In this document: piece after piece, positions 24,101 to 35,270 of the stretch
Numbering within the stretch: position 1 is the first letter of the stretch
Layout: the number at the start of each line of letters is the position of its first letter
Assembly: GCA_033239525.1 (NCBI GenBank)
Contig: BSYO01000010.1
Location: forward strand, 8,459,379 to 8,523,378
Direction: 5' to 3'
Source: Nepenthes gracilis
Taxonomy: Eukaryota > Streptophyta > Magnoliopsida > Caryophyllales > Nepenthaceae
DNA: 64,000 nt
Made by a program: the position numbers and the translations under genes
The notes under the pieces: model-generated
What the model was told of the DNA's origin: nothing
The model's database searches: none
What the model saw: the letters and a program-made list of their open reading frames with translations, nothing else

Positions 24101-24101
<1 letters not shown>

Positions 24102-24986
24102 TTGCGTATCGGGTCTCTGATTGTCATACGACATGGAGCCTTGATTCCCCGAATGTCAATGTCAATTTCGAAATGGTCCTATCTCCATCGCTATGAACCC
24201 GAATCTCCACAACACAAACTACAAATAAGAGTCCAGAGGCCCTGGGCTGGATTTCTCCAACCAAAAACGCTTCGATGCTCAAGCGCCTACTTCCCGCAAT
24301 GAACGGAAAAGGGGCGCACGCTAGAGGTGCGCGGAAATATGTCAGAATGCGCCAGAGAGTATGAGTGAATGCATGAGGGAGTGATGGAGCGTGCTAGTGG
24401 AGGCCCGACTCCCGTATGCACCGGCAGAGGGTGGCTCACTTTCATGCTCAAGAAGATTGTGGTGGTCCGAACTGACGCCGACCGAGAGCGACTTCGGAGG
24501 CGTGCGCTCACGCGCCTATGCATGAAGCTGAATGTCCAGAGTCCTGGTCCCTTCTCCCGTAAAAGGAGAGGGGATTTATAGGCTCCTTAGTTTGGAGCTT
24601 TGGACGCGAGAATTCTTTCTGCAGGGATTCATTGGCCGTTGCCCAATGGTGGTTGTCGGCGTGTCAGTTGTCGTCTTGTGGTGGAGGGGAGACCGTAAGA
24701 CGTCGCAGGCCACGCTTGGTCTACCTCTCACGCTGGGATTGGCTGGAGAATTGTGGGTAATGGCGCGAGCCATGGCAAACAACGCCGACCTTTCTCCTCA
24801 TTGGCCGCCTCCTCTCCTACTGCTCTTACCTCCCTATAGCCGCTTAATGAGTCACGGTGGCTCCGATGATCGAAAGTAATGGGGCTTCCACGTAGGCAAT
24901 TTTGAATATCAAAAATTTGAATTGGCGCTGGGGTTATTTCATGGTCATTTAGCGTTTCTTTGAGCCTTATAGGCACTGGACTAACA
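24100..24986 (-). repeat. 3' LTR of truncated Tat-like element
   Basis: Plus-strand ends are TGTTGCG and GGACTAACA, so both termini have TG/CA. It aligns with 43222-44076 and, less closely, 53934-54793 over shared blocks such as CTAGTGGAGGC and GTATGCACC. Confidence 0.82.
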
Positions 24987-25272
24987 CTAGCCCCACGCCT
25001 GTCAACTTGAAGGCCGAGGCTTGGCATGTCCATTCGGGTCTAGTTGGGTCATCGCACCGCCTTCCTCGAGATGCTTGAAGCTGTCATCTCAAAGGCGTCA
25101 TGTCTTCCTAAGCAAGCTTATGTAGGCTTTTAGGCGCCACAATGATTCGATGCTCTAGAAGGTTAGATTCGCACGCCGTGGGTCATATTGCATCTATGGC
25201 TTTCTTTCTTCGTGAATGATGGCCATTAGGGTGCGCGCCTAACTGGGAGGGCGGTAAGGGCGCCACTTGGCC

Positions 25273-25282
25273 CATAAATAGG
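25273..25282 (+). promoter_or_regulatory. Plus-strand TATA box inside Tat-like element
   Basis: CATAAATAGG lies in a GC-rich setting, opposite in direction to the element's own pol. It precedes an open stretch at 25504-25848 and a poly(A)-type end at 26008. In copy 2 the same place (44349-44358) reads CCATAACAGG, a weaker form. Confidence 0.4.
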
Positions 25283-25503
25283 AGGGCCTCTTCGATTGTA
25301 CAACTCATTCTTCGACCGATTTTGGTGGAGCGATGAGGGCCTTGGTTCATCCTGTTTCCGATGGGAGTCCGCGAAAGAGTCGGGGTGGACTAGCCGAAGA
25401 CCCGTGAGCTCTTGATGAAGACGTCCTCGTACGCCACACCATGGGTGGCTCCTTCGCAACGAGGTAGCCGGTCATTCCCATTGTTGTTGCAGGTGCCTCC
25501 TCT

Positions 25504-25848
25504 GTGCTGCGGTGGATCTATGGTGCGACGGAGGATCGCGGTGGAGCTATCTCGGGGCCTTCACTTCTAGTCAGCGTAGCTCCCACGGTCTCCACTTTCA
25601 GCCAACCATCACACGTGCCGCCTGAGGAGGAGGCGACGAAGGAGTCCTCGCCGGCGAGGCGGCGTGCGTTGTCTTCTCCTCTAGGGCTCCTATCATGCGT
25701 GTTGATTCTCGTTGGGTTAACATCAAGCTACCAGAGGGCAGCCAACACCGACGGCTCGGTGCCAGGTTTGCTGGGGTTACCGGCAATGGAGCCGGGTGAG
25801 CTTGTGTTTGATCACAGCCTCGATGTTCTAAGCATCTCGGGCCTTTGA
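25504..25848 (+). CDS. Unrecognised plus-strand ORF in Tat-like element
   Basis: A 114-codon open stretch antisense to the element, between a plus-strand TATA box (25273) and a poly(A)-type signal (26008). It has a leucine-rich middle (PLGLLSCVLILVGLTSS, about residues 58-74) after a charged PPEEEATKESSPARRRA stretch. No family is recognised. The matching region in copy 2 (about 44570-44890) is broken. A possible acceptor (TTGTTGTTGCAG) lies at about 25481-25493, so a spliced transcript is conceivable. It may also be chance in GC-rich DNA. Plant Tat-lineage elements are known to carry extra antisense ORFs between pol and the 3' LTR, which is why I list it. Confidence 0.25.
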   Translation: MLRWIYGATEDRGGAISGPSLLVSVAPTVSTFSQPSHVPPEEEATKESSPARRRALSSPLGLLSCVLILVGLTSSYQRAANTDGSVPGLLGLPAMEPGELVFDHSLDVLSISGL

Positions 25849-25924
25849 CGGGTGATGGAGCCGCATCGGGATCCGATGTAGATCACGCCCCTTCCCACGC
25901 CCAAGCATCCGAGGCGCCCGGGGT

Positions 25925-26020
25925 TTAGTCCCCGTGCTGTATTTTTTTCCTTTTTCTTGTAGATTTCTTTTGCTATCAGACTATGTACTTGTAAGGGAAC
26001 TTTGATTAATAAAAGGAGTA
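25925..26020 (+). terminator. Plus-strand polyadenylation-type end
   Basis: A T-rich stretch, TATGTACTTGTAAGGGAAC, and an AATAAAA signal at 26008-26014 look like a plant 3' end in plus orientation. Copy 2 keeps it, with the signal at about 45062-45068. Confidence 0.4.
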
Positions 26021-27298
26021 GTTATCGCTTTGCTCTTTCGTCCTGTCGCATGAAATTTCTCCCTTTTCACGATGGCGCCTTACATTCCCAAGGGTCAGGA
26101 CTTCTTTGTGATGCACTCTCCGACTCGCACGCTTGATCGCTCCTGGCTCGCGGTTTTCTCTCACTGGACGCTTCGCTTCTAGTCGCGTACAACTGCCGAC
26201 GGAGGATGCGTGCACAGAGATCACCGACGCAGTCGCCGGACGCCAAACGCGATCGCAAACGCCACATCCGGATGGTCTCGACGATCGATTGCATGGGAGA
26301 TTCGGGTGTCACGCCATAATGACCTCTGGAAAGGCACGATACGCTGAGGATCCACCACGCGGAAGGAGTCTCGTCTCCTTTTTCTAACACACTTAGGTTT
26401 TAGAACGCCGCCGCTTTCACCGGGGGCCTTTACCATTTAAGTCCTCGTGGTCCCTCCAAGGGATAGCGCCCTCATGGTTTCGAGAGTGTAAAGTCTCGTA
26501 ACGCTACTGAAGTCTTTTTCTCCTTCTTTTTCACGCTGGCCCGGGCGGGAAAGGTCACTTTTCTCGAGATCCGAATCTTCCTCAGCGACATGTGAGAGAT
26601 GCTCACGCCTGTGGGATTCGCGATGAGGCAATGGTCGCACTGCACAGAGGACTCATTTGCAGAGCCACCGAGCGGCCCGATGCAATTTCTTAGGGCCCCT
26701 CTAGGCTTCGAGAGGGAGGGGCGTCCACTTCCTCTCGACGTCAGGGAGGCCATGGAGTGGATTCTTGCTCCACCGAGTCGCCAGGGCCGGCGGAGGACAC
26801 GGGAGGTGTGCGTGCAAGCTACCGCAAGCACAATGGTGGGCTGTGCACGCGCGACGCACTTCGAACGGCATGGCCGACCGAGGCAAGGGGCCCGAGGCTT
26901 CTCGGCGCCTAACATGCAGTTCTGGGACCGCATACGTGCTCTTCAGAGGAGCTTCGAGCAAGTTTAGATGAGACTGGAGTGGAGTGGGCCGGGAAGCTAA
27001 GTCGGTGGCCGAGGCTGGCCGGCGGAGGTGGGTCCCAGGCCGAAAAGGAACTTCCAAGACAACATCCGCCTCACTGAGACTAGTCTCGCTGAGGACCCAA
27101 ACTTTCGCACGCATTTGAATCTCAAACTCAAGCGCCCTGGACAGCCAAGCACTCCGATGGAGTAACCATCTGTAGATCTTTCTGGGCACGGGAGGGGCCG
27201 CAGTTATACTTTCATGGCCGTGAGTCGGGCCGTAAAAGAGTTATTGTGAATCACATACAAAATTTTATACTCAAACAGACTTTGCTGGTCCGTCTCCG
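26021..27298. other. GC-rich internal DNA of truncated Tat-like element
   Basis: A TATA-like CCATTTAAG lies at 26433-26441 on the plus strand (CTATTTAAG at 45498-45506 in copy 2). Both strands have open stretches of 100-160 codons (for example 26599-26967 plus, 26701-27189 minus). None matches a family I know, and frames differ between the copies. Confidence 0.4.
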
Positions 27299-29440
27299 AT
27301 CAATTTTTAAAAAATTTATCATATTAGCTTTAAAATTTTAATTCTAATTTGATTATTAACTTATTATTCTGTCTTATTGTGAAGGGTGAACTAGATCACA
27401 CACTTTTCTAATTTTTTGCCATGAAAACTATTATGGTTTGAAAATGAATTAATATTGTTTGAGGTCGTTCAAACACTAACTCAAATATTGTGATTTCTAG
27501 TGTCCAGATTTTACCAAAACGGACTTAATTTATTCTCAAGTCAAATTATTTTCAATTTCTATCATAAAACATCAATTAAGTTCATGATAATAAAGTTAAA
27601 AAAATTAAAATTATAAATATCTGTAATATTACATCACACCTTATCCAAAGACAGGACATTTCAATTAAAAAGGAAGATGCCTCTCACAAGAAAAACATAC
27701 CCGTCTAGCTCCCATTGAGAGCTCAGTTTCTCTGCATTACATCGCTTAATATAAGAGTCTTACAAATAGATTATAAGAATTGATAAATTTCTTATCCCAT
27801 TTAAGTCGACTTGGACATTGGAAAGGCTTTTCCATAAGTAATATCGACCCCAACTTTATTAATCGTGTACATTTGATTCGCATTGAGGGAAAAGATTTAG
27901 ATCCTACATTAGGATAATTACCACTCCCTATAACATTTTAGTTCATGTATGCATCAAACACCAAAAATTTTTAAAAATGTTTTATTTGTATTTCATGTTG
28001 ATTTTCTCAATAACCAAAATCATTATAGTGAACGCCATTGTTGTATCTTTTGAAAAATATTTTTAAAAAGATTTGTTTATTTAAATTAATATAATATTTG
28101 ATGCTTTTCTGAATGGACTCATTAAATGTTTTATTTATTTATTTATTTTATATACATTTATAAATATAAAATAAATAAAATATGGTATTATTGGAAATAT
28201 TCTAACAGAATTCAGGATATTCTTTAGGCCTTATTTAGTTAAAAGCAGCTTTTTTATTTTTTATTTTATTTTATTATCTTTTTCTTTTGATTTTATTTTT
28301 TTTTGAACAATAATAATTTTTTATTTTTGTTAGAAAAACCTAAATATTCTAACATATTAATATTAATAGTATTTATTCATAAATTTTTTAATTATTTGGT
28401 ATATGGTAAAGTTATTAATTAACAAATTATGTGATAAATTTTATTAATACATTTGTTTATAATAAATAAATTAATTAAGCTCATTTTAATTTTATTTTAT
28501 AATTATCAAATATTATAAAAATAATACGTAATAGATAATAGTAAATTGTATGTCAATTAGTTCTTTACTATAATTTATTATATAAAAATAATACCTATCT
28601 ATATATGTTATAAATATATGACAAATATTTGACATTAAATTATTAATTATGACTTTACTGAAATTATGAACTCAATTTATTTATGTTAAAATTGTTGAAC
28701 TGAAAAAGCCAAACTCAAATTTAAGCAAGTTTAACTCAAATATTACTTAATTTGTTATTGAATCCCTTTATGTATTTAATTATCTATAATTTAACAATAG
28801 ATGAGTGACTCATTCTTTTTAATTAACAATAATTATTTAAATTATTATATTATAGTCAATTTTATTTTATTAAATTAGTAATATACAATATTTTATTGAA
28901 TCATAGAAAAGGTTGTTAAATCAAAATGTTGTTATTAAAAATAATTTTTATATTGATTAAAAAGAAAATATTTTTATATTTTATATAATAATAAATATTA
29001 TTATATTATTGAATATGTAAAGTATGCTTTATATTAATTAGTAGTTCAAATAAAATTATTAGATAGCTGAAATAAAAAATATTTTAAAAATATAACTAAA
29101 TTTTATTTTGAATTGGATCAAAATTTTTTATTCATTAAATGTATATATTTATATTTATAAAATTATAAAATAATATTTTATAATTATATATTTTTAAAAT
29201 ATTTTTATATAAGAAAATTTTAAAATTATAAAAATTTTATTTTACAGTCAATAAAAAATTTTATAAACCATTTTTTATCTTTCCTGAGTTTTGTTTTGAA
29301 ATTTAATTTAATATGAAAATATTATTATTTTTTAATTTTATTAGAAAAAACTGATAAAATTAACCATATTTTTTAAATGTTTTAATTGTTTTTTTAATTT
29401 TATTTTTTTAAATATATAATTTATTACTTTACTAAACGTG
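27299..29440. other. AT-rich C1D 5' flank, second copy
   Basis: Repeats 8171-10320 with scattered indels. No gene is seen. The AACCCTA motif upstream of the exon copy is retained at about 29511. Confidence 0.6.
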
Positions 29441-29606
29441 CACTAAACGTCGCCGATACCTTATACCCAGGGAAAGAAAGGGAATCGCTGGATTTTCAGT
29501 ACAAACACAGAACCCTAGCGGCCAAGACCGAGACGCGGGCGTCGTTTGGGCGAGCTTTCCCTTCCGTATCAAGTCTTCATAATCCAAGGCCCTAATTTCT
29601 AAGAGA

Positions 29607-29815
29607 ATGGAAGCCGGAAAACGAGTGCAATAGTAGAATAGTGCCAGAGCGAGTAATGGAAGCAGTGAAGAGAACACTAGTCAATGGGAGGAACTCAGAA
29701 CCAACTTTGATGAATTTTGTCTCTTTCCGATCCTGAAGTTCAGGCGGAAATGCCTCTACAGCGTGCTCAATCTCTTCCTCTTTGCTTACAAAGCTGCTTC
29801 GATTCCTCTTCACTG
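29607..29815 (+). pseudogene. C1D exon 1, second copy, frameshifted
   Basis: Same sequence as 10499-10709 but with at least five indels. There is an extra A in GGAAAACGAG after codon 4, losses in GTCAATGGGAGG and GAATTTTGTC, a 3-base loss in ATGCCTCTACAG, and extra bases near the end (CTTCCTCTTTGCTTACAAAG). Read as given it cannot encode C1D. The indels may be real decay or uncorrected read error, since the flanking non-coding DNA differs by similar indels. The promoter-side sequence and splice donor GTAATC are kept. Confidence 0.8.
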
Positions 29816-29924
29816 GTAATCAAACTTCCTGTTCAAGGTTTCCCAAATATTGATTCCGTCCAGTTAATTTTGTCGCACCGTCGTGTTTAACGAATTGTTT
29901 TTGTTTCTTTACTTTTGGATGCAG

Positions 29925-29977
29925 GAGGTTGAGATGTAATGGCGTTCAGCCAGATGATCACCCAATTAAGAGAGCTG
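29925..29977 (+). pseudogene. C1D exon 2, second copy
   Basis: After GATGCAG the exon lacks the first T of copy 1 and two bases of the AGAGAG run, so it is 53 bp instead of 56. The V-R-L-R-C-N-G-V-Q-P-D-D signature is still legible, with one changed base (GATGATCAC). The donor CTG-GTCTG is kept. Confidence 0.8.
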
Positions 29978-30831
29978 GTCTGTTCTTGCTTTTTTTTTTT
30001 TTTTCAAGTCATCATTCATTATTCTAAGTTTCATTGTTTGCATATTTTCTTGGTTTCATAATTTAATGATCTTTTTATTTCAGTTACTATCTGTTTTGAG
30101 CTTTGATTACTGGGCATTGCTTGTTAGCTGCCTGTTTTCCTATTTAGTAAGTTTAAAGAACTGTTTGTGCTGAGCTTCTGATTCATCGGCATGGCTTACT
30201 TTTTATTGCTCTGAGGTCTGATCATTGTTTTTGACGTCTTATATTCATATAATTTCTGGGTATAGTGTTTGATTACCGATTTTATATGATGAGAATCATT
30301 TGACTGCTATATTTATCCTATATGTATTGCTCTGAGCTTTTTGGTTAACTGGTCAAAACCAGTGTGGTTACAACTCGGTGTTTTATCAAACCAGTCAAAT
30401 TGATTCAGGTGAAGAAAGACCCCTAATGCTTGGTTTTCTTATTTATTTTTTATCCTGTTGCTACTAACATTAACCCTTCATGTGTTTTCTTGGTTTTCCT
30501 CATTATGTTTAGCTTTTTGCTGTGAATAGCAATAATAAAATTTTTCTTGAATTTTCTTCCTCTTTTTCCCCTGGTAAATGGATTGATTAGGAGATTAAAA
30601 TATTAAATATATTATACTGGGAAAATATGAGTGCAAACGGAGAATTGATTGCCAATCTGAGAAATATTCTTTTTAATGAAGTATATTCTTTTTACATATC
30701 AAGGGATTTTAAAGGATCCCCCTTGGCTTGGATCCAAATCCTAGTGCCTTTTAACAAACCTAAACGAGGCTCATCCCAACAGTTAGCCTCTAATGTGTGT
30801 GCCCTTTTCTCGAGTCACTGTGCTTGCACTG
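29978..30831 (+). other. C1D intron 2 start, second copy
   Basis: Repeats 10876-11734. No exon or other gene is seen. Confidence 0.6.
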
Positions 30832-33726
30832 GTGACGACCCGACTTTAATGCTCAAAAGCCAACAATACTAATTCATATGATGTAATTATGAGTATAAAA
30901 ATTTTTCTTTTCTTTTCATCAAACCCGAGATGCATTCTAAAGATTAGTAATTTCATAATTCCAAAATGTCACGGAAACAAACTACATTCATAAGCAGCTG
31001 AAATAAATTACAAGTTTCCTCAATCTAACAAAACAAAACTCTAAAAGATCTCGCTTCCACCTCGCATAATCATAGGACTCTACCGACTTCGTCCTCCATA
31101 AGCTTGTCATCCTAAAATTTACAAGAGTGAGCTTACAAAGCCCACAGATACTCACATGCAGAAAAACACAAGCATATAATCGAAATATAGATCATAATAA
31201 TCATCATATCATTCCTTCTTTAGTTCATGTTCTTATCATCTTGTCTTTATCATTCGGAATTCATATCATCTTTTTAGGGACCGACGGAGCTTTATTAACA
31301 CGAGGACGGGTTGTGTGCTACCCCCACAACCTAAAGCCGTATCCCCTCATTATGCTCCCTGGGCGGGAGGTAATGCCTTAACCCACATACTGTGGCTATA
31401 GTCCAAAGTCCTTGTGCCACCAAAAGGTCCCCTCCCGTGGCCCAGAGGCATCCTCGAGTGTCACCCTATATCCTTCATCCATTCTTTAACAAAGAAGCTT
31501 AAAGGAAACTCGGCCTCTTGGTTCATGTTCTTATTTCAGCCATTCATCAAATATCAAAAGTCGAAAGAGTTCCACTTCATGTCCATAATTCATGTATTTT
31601 CCTTATTCATATAATATTTGTTCTTTAACTTCATAATTGAAGTCCCTATCATAATATCAAAAAGCCGGAGTTTGTTTCATACGTAATTTTGAGATCATTT
31701 CATGCAAAGAATTTGAGGTTATTTCATGCGGCAGTTTTGAGATTCTTTTCATGCATAATCCGGAATTTATTTTATGCAAAAAGTTGGATAAAAATACTCT
31801 GAGTGCTCCTTTTTAAAATTTGGGAGTTTCAATGTCAAGGGCATTTTCTGGAATTCCGAACTCAATTGCGGAGAGCAAATTTCTGAATTCTTTCGACTTA
31901 ATTGCGAGAGCACCATCAAATTCGGGCTCAAATACCGAGAGCAAATTTGAATTTCGACCTAACTGTCGCGAGAGCAATTTCTCAAATTGGGCTTAATTGT
32001 CGAGAGCAATTTCAAATTCGGCTCAAATGCGAGAGCAATTTCTGAATTCGGACTTAATTGCCTTGAGAGCAATTTCAAATTCGGACTTAATCACGGAGAG
32101 CAATTTCAAATCCTCGGCTCAAATGCCGAGAGCAATTTCTCAACTTCGGGTGTCAATTGGGTGAGGCTTTCCGCATAAATTTGCTTCAAATGCTGGAGTA
32201 CTTTTTTTGAAATTCGCTCAAAAGCCGAGATCATTTCGTGAGCACAAGAAATCACGGGAGGTCTTTAATTCAACGAAACCGTTGAAATTTGCCGAGGTCT
32301 TTTCATATAATTCAGAGAAACAAGAAACATTTTTCTGAGGTCTTTAGCTAATATGAAGAAATCAATGAGGTGAAACTTTAAGAATTTGCCGAGACCTTTT
32401 ACGTTAAAATCCCGGGAGACCTTTTTCCGTAAAAAAACTTCCGAGACCTTTACGTTAAATTCTCGAGACCCTTTTTCGCAAATTGCGGAGACCTTTTTCC
32501 GTAAAACTTCCGGGAGACCTTTTTAAATTTTCAGACCCTTTTTCACAAATTGCTCTGAGATCTTTTCCGTAAAAACTTTTGAGACTTTTACAAAAATCTC
32601 CTAGACCCATTAAGAAAGGAGTGGATAAGCAGTACAAAATGATTTTAGGTCTTTTTTATAACGCAAGGGCCTAATACTTTTTTTTTTTTTTTTTTTTTCA
32701 CAATGGATGAGCACTAAATTCATTAAGGGCCGGAGTGCATTTTCAAAGGGACGAATGCACAATTTATTAAAGCCGAGGACCACAAGGGATCGAGTGCTTA
32801 TCTATTAAAGGCCGAGTGCATTTTCGCTTCGTATGACACCGGGTTCATTTATCTTACATTTCAAGATCACTTTTGCTGTATTAGACAATATCTCAAAATC
32901 ATGCATAATGTAATTTTATTTAAACATGCAATTTAGTGTGAGCAAAGAAAAGCATACGTAATTTCATATAATTTAGCAACATAAATAAGACATGCATTTT
33001 TGAAATAGAGGTGAGTATCTTGCCCGAAGTTCTTCACTACTTTTCCTTAGAGTTTCAAATGGGCCGTCTCTACTTCCCGAGAGTTTTCTAGTGGTGCTTT
33101 ATTCCCGACCCTAAGGCTCCTATTTATAGTCCTAGTTTTGAGGCCCTCATTTATCATCTTTCCTACTTTCCATACTTTATAAATAATTTTTACCTTTCCC
33201 ATCGTAATTTTATTTTCCAAAATGCATTGTGAATCGTAGTCATTAAAAGTCAGTTCTTTCCTACATCCGCTTTCAACAAAGGCCAAAGAACCGTTTCACT
33301 TCGAACGTCTAAATGCCGAAGGGCATTTTTAATTTGAGATTCATCAAATGCCGAGTGCATTTTCGGGGAATCAATGGAAAGTGTTAGGCGCATGAATCCG
33401 GCCAAGCTTTCACCCCCACGCGATTTCACCTCCGACATCCGTAGCTCATTTGCTAAGGCCCAATCCGGCCCGCAGACCTGCTATAAATTTCCTCCACAAT
33501 ATCATATTGACCTAATCATGAAAGCAAATATGTCCTGTATAACCGGGACTTCCAAGGGAAGTCCGGATTTTTACCATTTCCGGTTAACTTTAAGGGCTGA
33601 CTGATTCTTATGAAGGAAAACATTTTCCTTTGACATCCGATCTCCTTTTAATTTTTCTGGCCAACCTGGCCGACTGACCCGAACCCGATTAATAACCTTT
33701 TAGATTTTACAAAATTGCTTGTTACA
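30832..33726 (-). repeat. 3' LTR of chromovirus copy 2
   Basis: Begins GTGACGACCCGAC and ends TTGTTACA on the plus strand. It carries the CGGAG-core minisatellite at about 31660-32830 and a T run near 32679. Confidence 0.87.
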
Positions 33727-33744
33727 ATCTCCCCTACTTATAAA

Positions 33745-35270
33745 AATGTCGGCCTCGAAATTTAGAATAAATATACTAACCTCGAGAAACAAATGAGGGA
33801 ATTTGTTCCGACCTCCTCTCTGCTCCCAAGTCAGCCTCAAAGGTGTGAAATGATTCTTCCAAAGCACTTTATTAGAGAGATTGATTTGGTGCGTATTTCT
33901 GCTCCTTTACGATCCAAGATTTCCACGTTCTTCTTCATAGGGGATAAATTTCTCGCCGACCAAGAGGCTCATAATTAATTACATGAGTAGGATCAGCGAC
34001 ACATTGCAAGCATGGACACATGAAACACATCATATCGCCAAACTCGGGAGGTAGTGCTAATCGGTAAGCCACTTCTCCAACCCTTTCCAAGATTGCAAAG
34101 GGTCCACAAAACGAGGCTTCAGCTTCCTTTGACCCTGTAACTGAATCTTTCTTTGGCAAAGGAGATACACCTTTAAGAACACAAAATCACCCTCCTCAAA
34201 TTTTAATGCCGATCTTCTTCCACTGCATAACTCTTTGTCTACTTTGAGCTATACGAAGATTCTCATGCACTATTTTGATCCTTTTGCCATCTCCTTCATA
34301 ATGTCGCCCCAAATTCCCGGTTATCACCGCTACCTTCCTTCCCAAAGGAATCTGATCTACATTTTCTCCCATACAAAGCTTCAAAAAGGAGCCATGCCAA
34401 TGCTAGCCCGATAGCTATTATTATAAGCAAATTCTCAAGAGCCAAAGCATCATCCCAAGTCCTTTTTTTATTTCCAAAACCGAGGCCCCTCAATATATCC
34501 TCAAGAACTGATAGTCCGTCCGACCGACCGCTTCGGCATGACGGATGAAAAGTGTGATTTAAATTTTAATTCAAGACTCCACCCCGATGCAGACTTTTCC
34601 AGACCGAGAACAAACGGTGATCTCTATTTGATACAATAGAGACAGTATACCATGAAGTCTACAATCTGCTTCACGTATGGGGCCAATTTATCAAAGAGGA
34701 TAATTTATCCGACCGCCAAAAAGTGGACGACTCTGGTTAGTCGTCAACAATCACCCAAATAGCATCATGCTTCTTTGGTGTCACTGTAAACCAAATACAA
34801 AATCCATGGCAATATCCTCCCATTTCCACCTAGAATGGCATCGCTGTAATAAACCAGATGGCAGCTTTCTCACTTTACTGCCGACATACAAGGCACTTTC
34901 CACGAACTCCGATGTCCTCTTCATATTTCTCCACCAAAAGTTTTCTTGATCCGATGCATCTTATAAGCTCCCCGGGTGGATCGTATAACGGATCGATGGG
35001 CTTCCTTAAGAATTTTCTCCTTAATTCAAGATCGTCTCGGCACACATAACTGATTTTTAAATCTCAAAGCTCCATCCTATGGAAATTAAAATACTTGAGA
35101 TTCTTTATCCACTCGCCATGATCTTTACTAGAAAAGAATCTTTCAAGCCACACCCTTACTTCATTACACACTCGGGCTGACCAGACGCTAAAATCATCCG
35201 ATTCTATGCACATAGCGTTGACATCATAGTTCATGAAACAACTAAAGATCTCAAATCGCTTAACTTGCAT
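33745..35270 (-). pseudogene. Integrase plus chromodomain, chromovirus copy 2
   Basis: The C-terminal part at 33935-34159 is clearer than in copy 1: FAILERVGEVAYRLALPPE and DPTHVINYEPL. FEALYGRKCRSDS is at about 34350-34400. The zinc-binding region is at 35064-35270 (VKRFEIFSCFMNYDV). Chromodomain pieces are at about 33780-33930. Many frameshifts. Confidence 0.8.

Larger units (their letters stand above)
8171..27298 (+). repeat. 19.1-kb direct tandem duplication, copy 1
   Basis: Starting at ATCAATTTTTTTAAAAAAA (8171), the sequence matches 27299 onwards in the same order: AT-rich DNA, C1D exons 1-2, chromovirus, about 2 kb of intron DNA, (TAA)n and the first 3.2 kb of a Tat-like element. The copy ends abruptly at 27298 inside that element and joins the start of copy 2. 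The copies differ mainly by small indels. There is no long homology at the junction, perhaps 3 bases (TCC). Confidence 0.9.
24100..27298 (-). mobile_element. Tat-like element, 3' end only (copy 1, cut by duplication)
   Basis: It begins with an 887-bp LTR (24100-24986) and continues 2.3 kb into the region that lies between pol and the 3' LTR in the complete copy (44077-46366). It stops at 27298 where duplication copy 2 begins. Orientation is taken from the complete copy, from a minus-strand TATA (CTATAAATCCCC, about 24570-24581) and from a G-rich tract (GGCGTGGGGCTAG) beside the LTR start. Confidence 0.82.

Noticed and set aside
24018..24302. ORF starting with a long poly-isoleucine run
   Set aside because: It is the (TAA)n microsatellite read in frame, joined to LTR DNA. 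The same applies to poly-Leu at 43096-43335 and poly-Tyr at 54767-54949.
26472..27189. Overlapping 120-160-codon ORFs on both strands
   Set aside because: GC-rich DNA opens frames by chance on both strands. The frames do not agree between duplication copies and no family is recognised.
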